NCBI GenBank assembly: GCA_030019205.1
Contig: JASEFH010000001.1
Location: 1-64,000 of the forward strand
DNA: 64,000 bases
Reading direction: 5' to 3'
Origin: Methanomicrobiales archaeon
GTDB lineage: Archaea > Halobacteriota > Methanomicrobia > Methanomicrobiales > JACTUA01
The notes under the pieces are model-generated. The model saw only the letters and a list, made by a program, of their open reading frames with translations. It was not told where the DNA came from and made no database searches. The first letter of the stretch is position 1, and the number at the start of each line of letters is the position of its first letter. Position numbers and translations under genes: made by a program. This document shows, one piece after another, positions 27,931-37,995 of the stretch.

Positions 27931-29417
27931 CTTTTCCCGACCGCCGTTGCCAGGGATCTGTTCCGGGAGTATCGTATAAAATAGTCCTGGGTGGAGGTAT
28001 CCGCCCCTCGCCAGACGGAGCGTCAGGCATGCATCCGACGGGTGCCGGGCGGACTCTGTCGGTATTTGCGTAGAAGGCAGACCCATCTCGGGACGGGCGG
28101 TCCATCTGCGGGCGGAAGCGATCCCGCACCCTCTCGTGTGGGCAAGCGGAGAATGAGAGGCTGGTCGCCCGGGCTGCACATCGTGCACGATCCCTTCCCC
28201 TCTTCGCGGGACTGGGGCACAATCCACAGGAGCGCGGTTCTCATGGGAAACGGGCCCCTCTCAAAGGGACCGCTTCTCGTTCTCTGCGATCTCTGAGACA
28301 CAGGGGATCTGGAACTCGGGAACCGGGATCGGGGGGTGATCGCCGAATCCATCGGCGACGACGTCGTCGCGAGCGTAGGACGATCGACGCCCCGCGGAGA
28401 GTGTCCTTTCCGCCGGCGGGCAGATCACGGCGAGCGCTCCTGGTGCAGGCGTCGTCGTTGCGGCAGGCGGGGAGAGCCGTATCAACGCCTCGGTGCGGCG
28501 CAGGATCGTCGCAGCTGGCGGGAGGAACCGTCCGCCTGGACCGCACTACGTCCGTCGCTCGGGACGCTCTGATCAGCGGCGTGGTGAATGCTGATTCCGT
28601 GAACGGAAGGCTGATCGGAACGGCCACGGAATTTGAGGATGGCGGAACCGCCGGCCCCGTGCGGATCCGGTAGGCGGAAGGCGATGCGCGGGAGACTGCC
28701 CTCGCTGTTCTCTCCCTTCTGGTTACGCGATTCTACCTCCTGGGAGGCTCTCGTGCTTCTGCTCCCGGGCCCGTTCTTAGCCGTCGAGGCGGAAGTGCGG
28801 TGGCAGCCGATCAGCCGGATTCTGGTCGGCAGGGGGCCGCTGCTCCTCTCCCTCTTCCTGATTGTCATCCTTGCCCTGGCGATTGAGATCCTTCCGCTCG
28901 CGCTCCTCGTATACGGGGCACTCCTTCGCGTCTCCGTGCTGCTAGCCGGCCTCTTCGTCTCGTCCTCCGGGGGCACCCTGATCAGGGGCTGGATCCAGTG
29001 GGACGTTCCTCCGCTCGTCGCCTTCACGCCGGGGTTTGTGGTGCTGCATATTCCTTTTCCGCCCCGTTCCTCGTCGGCGCCATCGTGCGCCTCATCATCA
29101 CCGGGCCTGGCCCGTCGGCGCGATGCATTCCGGCTCCACCTCGTGCGTGAAATCCCCTCATTGAGGATTCGGGAGAGTTCCAGCCGGTCACCGTGGAGGA
29201 GCGAATCATGAGCCTCCGTCCCGGTCCCGATCCTATCGCACCCCGCGCGGGGCGGGAGCAGAACGCCCGAAGGGCCCTGTCGTACCGGGTGTCCAATTCC
29301 TGAAAATCTATCCATCGGGAACGGGCCCCGAGGTGGAGGCCCGCCCATCCGCGAAAGCGATGGTGCCATGGTATCCGCAGCCGGGCGGGGGCTTGAAAAG
29401 GAGGAACCCTTTCGAAT
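27931..29417. other. long stretch without a confident gene
   Basis: About 1.5 kb. The best candidate is a plus-strand frame about 28684-29211. It has a hydrophobic block (LLLSLFLIVILALAIEILPLA and more), which could be a membrane protein, but it lacks a ribosome site, a promoter and any family resemblance. The opposite strand is also open over this part. A minus-strand frame at 28261-28485 ends with plausible-looking sequence (PIPVPEFQIPCVSEIAENEK) and may be a remnant. Nothing here is firm. Confidence 0.4.
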
Positions 29418-29439
29418 GCCCTGCCGATCTCGGCAGGGC
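29418..29439 (-). terminator. hairpin after the PH-domain gene
   Basis: GCCCTGCCGA, TC, TCGGCAGGGC: a perfect 10-bp inverted repeat lying 10 bp beyond the PH-domain gene's stop. CCTTTTC follows on the transcribed strand. It probably marks the transcript end. Confidence 0.5.
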
Positions 29440-29449
29440 CGTTGCCCCC

Positions 29450-30049
29450 TCACCGCCCGCCCGCACGCATCTCCAGCAGACGCTTGATCTCGCGCACCTC
29501 CTGGAGCAACTGCATCTCCGGGGATGCCGTCTCTGCGTACGTGCCGGTGGCGACCGGCGCAGATCCCCGCACGAATCCCATGATGAGTTCCCGGAGCGCC
29601 TCGGGCTCCTCGATACCCTGCAGCCGCAGTTCTGCGGCCGCCTGGCCGGAGTAGCCCGCAGTCTGGATGCGGAGGGTGGAAATTCCCAGTGCCCGCATGA
29701 TGGGCCCCTGGATGATATCGATGTTGGTGATGCGCGTATACGGCACGATCCCCGTCTGGCGGAACCAGATCCCTCTCTTCCAGGAGATCTCGCTGTCGGT
29801 GACGTGGTAGACGACGGTCTCGTAGTAGAGCGGGATCCAGGCGGCCGTGAAGATGATCAGCGCCAGTGTCGGAATGGCAATCGCAGCGGCAACGATGGAC
29901 GGCGCGAAGAGGATCAGCGGAACCATATACGGAAGGACCAGCACGGCAATCGAGAGCGCCAGGTAGGCGTAGAAGAGCGCCTTGAGCTGCGGCGCAGGCC
30001 GGAAGTTTCCTCCTGTGCCGACGGGGTTCGGTTGTTCGCGACCAGCCAT
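29450..30049 (-). CDS. PH-domain (YdbS/DUF304-like) membrane protein
   Basis: A 199-residue protein with two adjoining membrane segments (about residues 25-80, rich in Leu/Ile/Ala). A bacterial-type PH domain of the YdbS/DUF304 family follows: VVYHVTDSEISWKRGIWF, then IPYTRITNIDIIQGP-like sequence and LRIQTAGYSG. The C-terminus is a charged helix (MQLLQEVREIKRLLEMRAGGR) that may form a coiled coil. I chose the ATG at 30049; upstream codons in this frame look non-coding. Function of the family is unclear; envelope or stress roles are suggested in bacteria. Confidence 0.8.
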   Translation of the reverse strand: MAGREQPNPVGTGGNFRPAPQLKALFYAYLALSIAVLVLPYMVPLILFAPSIVAAAIAIPTLALIIFTAAWIPLYYETVVYHVTDSEISWKRGIWFRQTGIVPYTRITNIDIIQGPIMRALGISTLRIQTAGYSGQAAAELRLQGIEEPEALRELIMGFVRGSAPVATGTYAETASPEMQLLQEVREIKRLLEMRAGGR

Positions 30050-30367
30050 GGCTGTACGTTGGATCCAATCGGATGAATAGCCATCGATCTGGCGGGAGAA
30101 TAGTGGTCCATGGGGATCGCCAGGCGGCACCCCTTCCGCAGGAGGTGCCGCTCCCCCCTTCCCGGCGACCGCAGGGGGGCGATGGAAACGGCCCGGAAAT
30201 CGAGGATCCGGGGAACAGATCTTCAACGACCTGCAGGATCATCGCAGAGAAATCCGTGTGACTTCCTTTCGGGTAGATTACGAATCAATTCGAAGTTTAA
30301 GCAAAATACATATCGCTACCGAGCAGATACGCCATATACTAATGAGATGCAGGAGCGAGTGATTTCT

Positions 30368-32338
30368 ATGTCGGATCGACGGGTAGCAGCGTTCGCCATC
30401 CTCGGGATCGCGGTGATCGCCGCCATCATGGGCGCAGCCCTTGTCCGGGAGCAACGGGGGCTGGAGGTGTCAGGCGAGCTGAAGAAGTTTGCCTCGGAAG
30501 AGGAGATCCTTGCCTTTCTGGAGAGCCATGCGGAGGCCACGGCACCGGCCTACGGCGGAGGCGGCGCCATCCAGAAGGTCGCGTATGACGAAGCCGCGAA
30601 CTACGCCCCGGCCCCCATCCCCGCCAAGGGAATCCCGTCCGGGTCCCGCAGCGCCGGCGAGTACTCCACCACCAACGTGCAGGTGAAGGGCGTGGATGAG
30701 GCCGATTTCCTCAAGAACGATGGCAAGCACATCTACCTGATATCGGGATCCACCCTGGCGATCGTGGACGCCTACCCGGCTGAGAAGGCCCGGATCGTCT
30801 CCGAGACGGAACTGGAAGGCCAGCCCGTCGAACTCTTCCTGCTGGGAGATCGGCTGGTGATCTTCTCCAACCAGCAGGGGGAGACCTTCGTGACGCCCAG
30901 GAACAGCGCCGTCCCGGTGCCCGTCTGGCGAACCACGACCCATGCAACCGTATACGACGTTCGGAACAGGTCCGCTCCGAAGCAGATCCGGGACATCGGG
31001 CTGAGCGGGTCCTACTACGATGCGCGGATGATCGGCAGCGACATCTATGTCGTCACCAGCGAAGGGGTTCCCTGGTACCGTGACACGGTTGTCATGCCGG
31101 AGGTGCGGGAGGGCGAGAAGGTCGTGAAATCGCCCGACGTCTATTACTTCGATATCCCCTGTTCATCGTATACCTTTTACACCCTGTCCTCCTTCGACAT
31201 CCTGAACGATAGGTCCGTGACGGCGGAGACCTTCATGCTCGGCTACTCCACCACGCTGTACGTCTCCCGCGACAACCTGTACATGGCCTACCAGAAGGAG
31301 AGCCGGGGTCCGTGGACGGCAGGAGCGGCGGAAGAGAGGGCTGCTCCCGCAGGGGTGGTGCAGGAGGAAGCGACGATCATCCACAGGTTTGAGATCGATC
31401 GCGGCGAGATCTCGTACGCGGGGATGGGCGAGGTGGCGGGCCGCCTCCTGAACCAGTTCTCGATGGACGAATGGGAGGGCAACCTCCGCGTGGCAACCAC
31501 GGTCTCTGGCTGGGCGCAGACGAATTCCTACCAGTACAGGCAGGCGGACTTCTACCAGTACAGCACCGTCTCCGTGCTCGGGAAGGACATGAGGACGCTC
31601 GGGGAGCTCCGCTATATAGCGCCCGATGAGCAGATCTACGCGACGCGCTTCGTCGGCGACCGCCTCTATATGGTCACGTTCAAGAAGATAGATCCCTTTT
31701 TCGTGATCGATCTCTCGGATCCGAAAGCGCCGGGCATACTGGGCAAGCTGAAGATCCCCGGTTACTCCGACTACCTCCACCCCTATGACAACAACCACAT
31801 CATCGGCATCGGAAAAGAGACTGCAGAGAACCAGTGGGGGGGCATCTCGGTCGAGGGGTTGAAGATCGCCCTCTTCGACGTGACGGATGTCAATAACCCG
31901 AAGCTTCTGGATCGGGTGGAGATCGGCGAAAGCGGGACAGATTCCGAGGCCCTGTACGATCATAAGGCGTTTCTCTTCGATAAGGAGAAGAATATCCTGG
32001 TCATACCGGTCCGCGAGGTGAAGAGGGTCGCGAATCCCGAGAGCAAGTACGGCTCGTACGCCCAGAAGATATGGCAGGGAGCCTACGTCTTCTCCATCGC
32101 ACCGGAGAGCGGATTCGAGCTGAGGGGAACCGTTACGCACGAAGACGAGGATGCACCGGTTTACTACTGGGGGTCGCCTTCCGCCGTTCGCAGATCCCTG
32201 TACATGGACGATGTGCTCTACACCGTATCCTCCCGCAAGATCGTCATGAACCGCCTGACCGATATCGACACGCAGATCAACCAGGTGCTGCTGCCCTACC
32301 GCGGCCATGGAGGGGTGTATCCTCCCGTCTACCGCTGA
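30368..32338 (+). CDS. membrane-anchored beta-propeller protein
   Basis: A 656-residue secreted protein of the family described as carrying a C-terminal beta-propeller distantly related to WD40 (COG4880-like). A single N-terminal hydrophobic segment (VAAFAILGIAVIAAIMGAAL) acts as a signal or anchor. It is followed by an acidic linker and the domain start TTNVQVKGVDEADFLKNDGK, a hallmark of the family. Repeats such as FVGDRLYMVTFKKIDPFFVI and ALYDHKAFLFDKEKNILVIP follow. I chose the ATG at 30368, next to the signal, after GGAGCGAG about 13 nt upstream; ATG 30347 is in frame. Its binding partner is unknown. Confidence 0.85.
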   Translation: MSDRRVAAFAILGIAVIAAIMGAALVREQRGLEVSGELKKFASEEEILAFLESHAEATAPAYGGGGAIQKVAYDEAANYAPAPIPAKGIPSGSRSAGEYSTTNVQVKGVDEADFLKNDGKHIYLISGSTLAIVDAYPAEKARIVSETELEGQPVELFLLGDRLVIFSNQQGETFVTPRNSAVPVPVWRTTTHATVYDVRNRSAPKQIRDIGLSGSYYDARMIGSDIYVVTSEGVPWYRDTVVMPEVREGEKVVKSPDVYYFDIPCSSYTFYTLSSFDILNDRSVTAETFMLGYSTTLYVSRDNLYMAYQKESRGPWTAGAAEERAAPAGVVQEEATIIHRFEIDRGEISYAGMGEVAGRLLNQFSMDEWEGNLRVATTVSGWAQTNSYQYRQADFYQYSTVSVLGKDMRTLGELRYIAPDEQIYATRFVGDRLYMVTFKKIDPFFVIDLSDPKAPGILGKLKIPGYSDYLHPYDNNHIIGIGKETAENQWGGISVEGLKIALFDVTDVNNPKLLDRVEIGESGTDSEALYDHKAFLFDKEKNILVIPVREVKRVANPESKYGSYAQKIWQGAYVFSIAPESGFELRGTVTHEDEDAPVYYWGSPSAVRRSLYMDDVLYTVSSRKIVMNRLTDIDTQINQVLLPYRGHGGVYPPVYR

Positions 32339-32526
32339 CAGCATCTCACCTCTTTTCGATATCGCAGCTGCTGGTTTACGGCGTACGAATCCCGAGAGCG
32401 ATTTTGCTGGCGATAATGGCTCCATACCCTGATTCCTTCCTGGAAATCGGGAATTCTGGATTGATAAGCTACATTGAAATAGTTCCTTGACCATTACGTC
32501 CCTCATTAGGTCCTGGATGTGGAAGG

Positions 32527-32958
32527 ATGCCATTGCTGGAATGCTGCCAGAGGGATGTTGCGACACTCCCCCTGCAATCGACGGCATATGATGCCGCACG
32601 ATTGATGGAAGAGAAGAATGCGGATATGGTGGTGATCGTGGAGGACTCCCGCCCTGTCGGGGTTATCACGGACAGGGATCTCGTGGTTCGGGTGCTGACG
32701 AAGTTCCGGGATCCGGAGAGAACGCCCGTCACGGAGATAATGTCGGAGGATCCCCTCGTGCTGGACGAGAGGACCGGGCTGTACGAGGCGATGCAGTTCG
32801 GGCGCGACTGGAACCTGCGTCGGTTCCCTATCGTGGACGCGGAAGGCAGACTGGTCGGCATCATAACTCTCGATGACATCATCCGTCTCCTGGTGGAGGA
32901 GATCAGCTGGGTCGCCCACATCATTGAGAAGGTATCCACTCCGCAGGCGTCGGCCTGA
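32527..32958 (+). CDS. CBS-domain pair protein
   Basis: A 143-residue two-CBS protein, separate from the one at 25650-26099. The first motif is CQRDVATLPLQSTAYDAARL...GVITDRDLVVRVL, the second VTEIMSEDPLVLDERTGLYEA...GIITLDDIIRLL. The GVITDRDLV pattern is typical of archaeal stand-alone CBS proteins thought to bind AMP/ATP or SAM. GGAAGG directly abuts the ATG, so its ribosome site is poor. The neighbouring genes give no hint of the target. Confidence 0.85.
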   Translation: MPLLECCQRDVATLPLQSTAYDAARLMEEKNADMVVIVEDSRPVGVITDRDLVVRVLTKFRDPERTPVTEIMSEDPLVLDERTGLYEAMQFGRDWNLRRFPIVDAEGRLVGIITLDDIIRLLVEEISWVAHIIEKVSTPQASA

Positions 32959-33182
32959 CACTCCGTTCTTTTTGCAGGGTTGCGCATCTCGGGGAAGGCG
33001 CGCCTTTACCGGCCCGGACGATTCCCCCACGAGGATACGGATCGGGGCGACCCCGTATCAGCCGTATAGCGGCATAGGGTTGAAAGATGTAGCTCCTCTC
33101 CGCCGATCGGCGAAACGGAGTGCCGAGCGAGGTCTCCCTGCCGTCCAAAGAACCATATGCCTGAGTTGCAACAGATAACCGT

Positions 33183-34406
33183 ATGGTCTCCCTTTTCGAT
33201 ATACAGCAGGCGGCCTGGACGATTCGGGATCGGGTGATCAGAACGCCTCTCGTATACTCCCCCACCTTCTCCGCGATGAGCGGGGCGAGCGTGTACCTCA
33301 AGCTTGAGACGATGCAGAGATCGGGATCCTTCAAGGTGCGCGGAGCGGCAAACAAGATCCTCTCGGAGAGGGACAGAATCGGCCCTTCCGGTGTTGTGGC
33401 GGCTTCGGCCGGCAACCATGCCCAGGGGGTGGCGCTGGCGGCAGCGCAGGCGGGGGTTCCGGCCACGATCGTCATGCCGCAGTGGGTCTCCCACAGCAAA
33501 CAGCAGGCGACGAAGGGATACGGGGCTGAGGTGATCCTCCATGGCAGGGATCTGGACGAGAGTCTGGAGCTCGCCTGGAGACTGGCGGAAGAGGGAAGGA
33601 CCTTCGTTCATCCTTACAACGATCCGGCCATCGTTGCCGGTCAGGGCACGATTGCCCTGGAAGTATTCCAGGACCTTCCGCATGCGGATGTGTTTATCGT
33701 TCCGGTGGGAGGCGGGGGCCTGATAAACGGCATCGCGACAGCAGCAAAAGCGCTCCGCTCTAAAACCCGCATCGTCGGAGTCCAGGCGGAGGCATGTCCG
33801 TGCGCCTACCGTGCGAAACAGCAGGGCGGCGTGGTGGAGGTGGAGGCGGGGCAGACGATTGCAGAGGGCATCCGGGTCCGGAAAGTGGGAGATCTCAACT
33901 ACCCTGCGTTGCAGGAACTCGTGGATGAGGTTATGCTCGTAACCGAGGATCAGATCGCCGATGCGATCCTCCTGCTGCTGGAGAGGAAGAAGGTGCTTGC
34001 CGAAGGGGCGGGAGCCGCTCCCCTGGCTGCCCTCCTCTCGGGAGACGTGAGGATCCGGGAGGGGGAGTCCGTCGTGCTGATCGTCAGCGGCGGGAATCTG
34101 GATGCACCGCTGCTCACGCGCATCATCCGAAGGGGGATGTTTCGCAGCGGAAGGATCGCCCGGTTCCATGTCTGCCTCGCCGATGTTCCCAACGAACTGG
34201 CGCGGCTCCTTGCCATCGTCGCCCGTCTGGACGGCAATGTCCTCCACATTCGCCATGCACGGGGCACCTGGGATCTGCCTCTGCACATCTCCGGGGTGGA
34301 GCTAGAGGTGGAAACCCGGGGGTTCGAGCACATCGAGAAACTACGGGCAGCTCTCGCGGAGAGTGGATATGCCGTGGAGGTGGATTCGCCACGGGAGGTG
34401 CGATAG
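33183..34406 (+). CDS. ilvA: threonine ammonia-lyase
   Basis: A 407-residue PLP enzyme that converts threonine to 2-oxobutanoate and ammonia, the entry to isoleucine synthesis or threonine breakdown. Lys51 in RSGSFKVRGAANKIL is the PLP lysine. The phosphate loop is VPVGGGGLINGIA. The C-terminal 80 residues (ARFHVCLADVPNELARLL onward) form an ACT-like regulatory domain, as in the TdcB/biodegradative-like archaeal group. The ATG follows an A+T-poor region without a clear ribosome site. It converges with xerA. Confidence 0.93.
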   Translation: MVSLFDIQQAAWTIRDRVIRTPLVYSPTFSAMSGASVYLKLETMQRSGSFKVRGAANKILSERDRIGPSGVVAASAGNHAQGVALAAAQAGVPATIVMPQWVSHSKQQATKGYGAEVILHGRDLDESLELAWRLAEEGRTFVHPYNDPAIVAGQGTIALEVFQDLPHADVFIVPVGGGGLINGIATAAKALRSKTRIVGVQAEACPCAYRAKQQGGVVEVEAGQTIAEGIRVRKVGDLNYPALQELVDEVMLVTEDQIADAILLLLERKKVLAEGAGAAPLAALLSGDVRIREGESVVLIVSGGNLDAPLLTRIIRRGMFRSGRIARFHVCLADVPNELARLLAIVARLDGNVLHIRHARGTWDLPLHISGVELEVETRGFEHIEKLRAALAESGYAVEVDSPREVR

Positions 34407-34488
34407 GAAGAGGGTTGACCGCACTGTGCATTGCATATAGCAGCATGCGGTTTATGGTCTACCTCGGGTGGCGGGATCCGTCCCTTCC

Positions 34489-35400
34489 TCATTTACCGTT
34501 GCCAAGGGGGAAATACTCCCGGTAAACGCGTTTCCGCTCGTCGAGATCGGTGTGGAGGTAGATCTCGGTCGTTTTGATCGAAGTATGACCCAGATTCTCC
34601 TGCACCACGCGCAGGTTTTTCGACCGCCTGTAGAGCTCGCTCGCGTAGCTGTGCCGGATCTTGTGGGGGGTGATGCCGGGCGGGGCATACTGTCTGAAGA
34701 TCAGCTGGACCATCCGCGAGGAGAGGGGCTTTCCCTGCTGGCCTTCGAAGAGGGGGCCGTCGATGCGATTCCCCAGGTACTCCTCGATCTCCCGAAGTGT
34801 CTCATCGTCCACAAAAACGGTTCGTATTTTGTCTCCTTTTCCGCTTATCCGGATTGTCCGCTCCTCAAAATCGATATCCCGAATGTGGATGCTGCACAGC
34901 TCGGAAACGCGGACGCCCGTGGCGTAGATGATCCGGACGATAAGGCGGTCCCGAATGGCGTCTATCGAATCGAGGAGCCTCATCACCTGGCTGTGTTTGA
35001 GGTAGACCAGTTCCTGATTCTTGATCTTCGGGCGTTCGACATTCGCAGCGGGATTCGTTGCAATCGCCTCCTGCGACTGCAGGAAACGGTAGAAAGAACT
35101 GAGCGTGGAGATGATGCGGTGGAGTGTCTTGGGCTTGTACGTGCGGAGCGATGTGAGGAAGGCGAGATAGTCGTTGATGAGGACGGGTGTCACGCTGACC
35201 TCGGTATCCATGCGGGCCTGGCCGAGATCTTTCCAGTAGAACACCAGCTTCTCCGGATCGGAGTTTCTGCGCAGCCAGACGTAGCAGGCGAAGTAGCGGA
35301 TCACGCCGCTGTATGTTTCGATGGTCCTGGGCGAGTAATTCCGCATGCGGAGGTGGTACTGGTAGCGCGTGAGCCACTCGGAAAAAAAGCCGTTCTCCAT
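34489..35400 (-). CDS. xerA: tyrosine recombinase, XerA-like
   Basis: A 303-residue tyrosine recombinase of the archaeal Xer type, which resolves chromosome dimers at dif sites. All catalytic residues are visible: Arg164 in ATGVRVSEL, Lys188 in SGKGDK, His246 and Arg249 in HKIRHSYA, His272 in LGHTSI and Tyr281 in EIYLHT. The N-terminal SAM-like core-binding domain spans residues 5-110 and the C-terminal tail is short and basic. Its size and lack of phage neighbours fit a housekeeping Xer. A TATA box and an inverted repeat lie just upstream. Confidence 0.92.
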   Translation of the reverse strand: MENGFFSEWLTRYQYHLRMRNYSPRTIETYSGVIRYFACYVWLRRNSDPEKLVFYWKDLGQARMDTEVSVTPVLINDYLAFLTSLRTYKPKTLHRIISTLSSFYRFLQSQEAIATNPAANVERPKIKNQELVYLKHSQVMRLLDSIDAIRDRLIVRIIYATGVRVSELCSIHIRDIDFEERTIRISGKGDKIRTVFVDDETLREIEEYLGNRIDGPLFEGQQGKPLSSRMVQLIFRQYAPPGITPHKIRHSYASELYRRSKNLRVVQENLGHTSIKTTEIYLHTDLDERKRVYREYFPLGNGK

Positions 35401-35419
35401 GGTTGAAATTTAGTTTCTG

Positions 35420-35431
35420 GTAATAAATAAA
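35420..35431 (-). promoter_or_regulatory. TATA box of xerA
   Basis: GTTTATTTATTA on the minus strand, 20-31 bp before the ATG. The leader would be almost absent. Confidence 0.6.
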
Positions 35432-35434
35432 CTT

Positions 35435-35460
35435 TTTCGCAAAATGGATGTTCTGCGAAA
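35435..35460. promoter_or_regulatory. inverted repeat upstream of xerA
   Basis: TTTCGCA at 35435-35441 and TGCGAAA at 35454-35460, separated by 12 bp, immediately upstream of the xerA TATA box. Extending outward, 9 of 11 bases pair. It could be an operator for autoregulation or part of a recombination site. Xer dif sites usually have 11-bp arms around a 6-bp spacer, which this does not match exactly. Confidence 0.5.
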
Positions 35461-36374
35461 TAATGGGGCAGACCTCCCCGAAGAGGAGAGCGCTGGTTGC
35501 ACGTCCACGGAAGCGTTCGTCCTCCCCTCCCACGCTTTGCCGCGAAGGTACATGACGATCTGCCCATCGATGAAAGGGCATCGCTGTCGGATTCGTCATG
35601 CGATCGCGGATAACAGTTCCGTCTCTCTTTGAGCAGGGCCCTCCGACCGGTTCCGCTCTTCTCCGACGCCGTGGCGCAGGTCTTTGTCAGAGGTATATCT
35701 CTCCAGTGGCGCTGAGTTTGCCAGACGGGCTCCTGCGTCCCCGCTTTCGGGGTCTCCCGGGATTCTCGTACCGTCCGGTAGGGCACGCGCTGGGGGGCAC
35801 GTTCTCGCGCAACCGTTCTCACCGGCGAGTACGAAGGAGGCATCAGGGATAAACCGGATGCGGGTATATCGGGGAAGTGCCGGAGAGTCGCAAGAAGGGA
35901 TCCGGCTCTCTCCCCGGCGGATACGGGAACGCACCTCCATCGTCGATTCACCATGCTGGAGGATGTCCGAGGGGCGATTCTTTCCATCGAACCCCCTCAT
36001 GCGATTGCTGGGATGAGAGGGTCCGCGAGACAGCAATAAACCATATACTGCTATACGGGAAATGCTCGGAACGGGAAGCCTGCCCGTTCCCCGGACGGCG
36101 CGTCCTCGGTGCCCTGGATGCGGAACCCGGCGGGACTATCCCCGGCAATCCCCCTCTGCCGTGCAGGCGCAGCGGATCGTCTCGGCATGTACCCTGCCGG
36201 ATGCGCACCCCTTCCCCCCATCGGTATCCAGCGCAGGATGGACTGCACGGAGAATGGGATCCAGGCAGCACGGAATCCGAATGCAAGGGGCTTTATCGAT
36301 GCATCGGGGGATGGATGCAGGTATTTGATGCGGAGCACGGCGGAAGGCCGTACTCCGTGCCTCTCGGTACTGGA
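35461..36374. other. long divergent intergenic region, no gene seen
   Basis: About 0.9 kb between xerA and the arginine decarboxylase gene, read divergently. Frames on both strands are Arg/Pro/Ser-rich and not protein-like. No tRNA, SRP RNA or RNase P RNA motif was recognised. Confidence 0.5.
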
Positions 36375-36388
36375 CTAAACCTTTAAAC
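36375..36388 (+). promoter_or_regulatory. TATA box of the arginine decarboxylase gene
   Basis: An A+T box around CTTTAAACC lies about 26-35 bp before the ATG at 36414. Confidence 0.45.
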
Positions 36389-36413
36389 CGATCAACATGA
36401 AAAATTGAAAATT

Positions 36414-36956
36414 ATGTTCGTCCCAAAGAAGTGCTTCTTCACGAAGGGGGTCGGGGTCCATAAAGACCGGCTCGCATCGTTCGAGCTCGCCTTGCGGAAG
36501 GCAGGAATCGAAAAACTGAACCTGGTCTACGTATCGAGCATCTTCCCCCCCAACTGCCGACTCATCACGGTCGATGAAGGACTGCGGCAGCTGCAGCCCG
36601 GTCAGATCACCTATGTCGTCATGGCAAGGAGCGACACGTGCGAGCCCAACAGGCTCATCTCCGCGGCAATCGGTCTGGCACTGCCCAGGGACGTGAAGGA
36701 ATACGGATACCTATCGGAACATCACGCATTCGGAGAGACCAGCCAGAAGTCCGGTGAGTATGCCGAAGATCTCGCCGCCACCATGCTCGCCACGACACAG
36801 GGAATCGAGTTCGATCCCAACTCTGCATGGCAGGAGCGTGAGCAGATATACAAGGCGAGCGGCAAGATATTCAAGACCACGCACATCTGCCAGTCCGCCG
36901 AAGGGGAGAAGAACGGACTCTGGACAACCGTGCTCGCCGCTGCCGTCTTCCTCTGA
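36414..36956 (+). CDS. pdaD: pyruvoyl-dependent arginine decarboxylase
   Basis: A 180-residue proenzyme that cleaves itself and decarboxylates arginine to agmatine, the first step of archaeal polyamine synthesis. The self-cleavage site VSSIFPPNC places the break between Ser41 and Ser42, with Ser42 becoming the pyruvoyl group. Other family segments are [19 protein letters not shown] near the start and [12 protein letters not shown] in the middle, and [17 protein letters not shown] precedes the C-terminal [13 protein letters not shown]. The ATG at 36414 was preferred over an in-frame TTG three codons earlier. Confidence 0.94.
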   Translation: MFVPKKCFFTKGVGVHKDRLASFELALRKAGIEKLNLVYVSSIFPPNCRLITVDEGLRQLQPGQITYVVMARSDTCEPNRLISAAIGLALPRDVKEYGYLSEHHAFGETSQKSGEYAEDLAATMLATTQGIEFDPNSAWQEREQIYKASGKIFKTTHICQSAEGEKNGLWTTVLAAAVFL

Positions 36957-37095
36957 TCCCCCTCTGCAATCTTTCGCTCCTGCCGCCATTCGTCCCGAGG
37001 CGCCTGATGTCCCCCTGGAGGTCGGAGGCGGGAAGATTCCAGAGCGCCCCGATCGCGACCATGAACCATCCCTCGCTATACGGATACGCTCATCC

Positions 37096-37962
37096 TCATT
37101 CCCTGGGCGCAGCCGGGACATACTCGACCCCGGGTCTTCTCCTGCCCACTTCCATGCGGTAGAGTTTCATCAACGGGAACACCTCGGGAGGAATGTCCAT
37201 GGTCAGACGGTCTCCGAGGATCTCCTTCATCTCGTCGGCCATGAACGGCCGATCGTGCGGGTATTCCCCGGCGACGAACGTCTGGAGAACCCGCTCGATG
37301 GTAGCGCTGTCGTACCTATCCCCGAGCAGTCTGCGAACAAGACCCTCCATCTGTTTCAGGGCCTTCCTGGCTTCGACGGCAAGCACAAGCGTCCTGTCGT
37401 CGATGCGGTTGATGCTCTTCTTCTCCATCACCTTCACGAGCGATACGGCGGGATACACGCCGGAACTGTCCATCAACTGGGGGTCTACCGGACCTAGCGC
37501 AGCGAACGGGTCCATGACTATCTCGTCTGCGGCGAGGGCGATCAGCGTGCCGCCGCTCATCGCGTAGTGCGGGACGATGACCGTCTTCTTTCCGCTATGG
37601 GCCTTGAGTGCAAGGGCGATCTGGGTTGCAGCCAGAGCCAGACCCCCGGGCGTATGCAGGATCAGGTCGATGGGTACGCCTTTCGGGGTCGTGCGGATCG
37701 CCCGCAGCACCTGTTCGCTATCGTCGATATCGATATAGCGTGCTATAGGAATTCCGAGGAAACTGATGGTCTCCTGCCGATGAATGAGGGTGATCACCTG
37801 CGATCCCCTCTTCCGACCGAACTGCGAAAGAAGCCTCCTTCGTGCAAACTCGATCGCGTACCTCTGTGCCATGGGGATGATGAATATGAGAATGAAGAGC
37901 AGGATCCAGAGGTTATTGAGGATGATCCCGGCATCTATCTGCAGCAGAATGGTCAGGAGCAT
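37096..37962 (-). CDS. SDH-type (ClpP-class) membrane serine protease
   Basis: A 288-residue protease of the SDH proteinase family (ClpP/crotonase fold, DUF114-like). One N-terminal membrane helix (NLWILLFILIFIIPMAQ) anchors the enzyme. The domain shows IDLILHTPGGLALAATQIA and then HYAMSGGTLIALAADEIVMD, in which the Ser of MSGG is the likely nucleophile. GPVDPQL follows. The family is related to signal-peptide peptidase and has an unusual Ser-Asp-His arrangement. CTTTAAATATT near 37985-37995 is the TATA box, giving a leaderless or near-leaderless message. Confidence 0.87.
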   Translation of the reverse strand: MLLTILLQIDAGIILNNLWILLFILIFIIPMAQRYAIEFARRRLLSQFGRKRGSQVITLIHRQETISFLGIPIARYIDIDDSEQVLRAIRTTPKGVPIDLILHTPGGLALAATQIALALKAHSGKKTVIVPHYAMSGGTLIALAADEIVMDPFAALGPVDPQLMDSSGVYPAVSLVKVMEKKSINRIDDRTLVLAVEARKALKQMEGLVRRLLGDRYDSATIERVLQTFVAGEYPHDRPFMADEMKEILGDRLTMDIPPEVFPLMKLYRMEVGRRRPGVEYVPAAPRE

Positions 37963-37995
37963 CAGGACCTGTATGCTGGAGTGTAATATTTAAAG

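Noticed and set aside
28684-29211. Possible membrane protein on the plus strand
   Set aside because: It has a hydrophobic core but no ribosome site, TATA box or family resemblance, and the opposite strand is also open. Left as a note in the intergenic entry.
29450-30226. Longer N-terminus of the PH-domain protein
   Set aside because: The open frame continues upstream to 30226, but those residues are Pro/Gly/Arg-rich and unlike the family. The ATG at 30049 precedes the first membrane segment.
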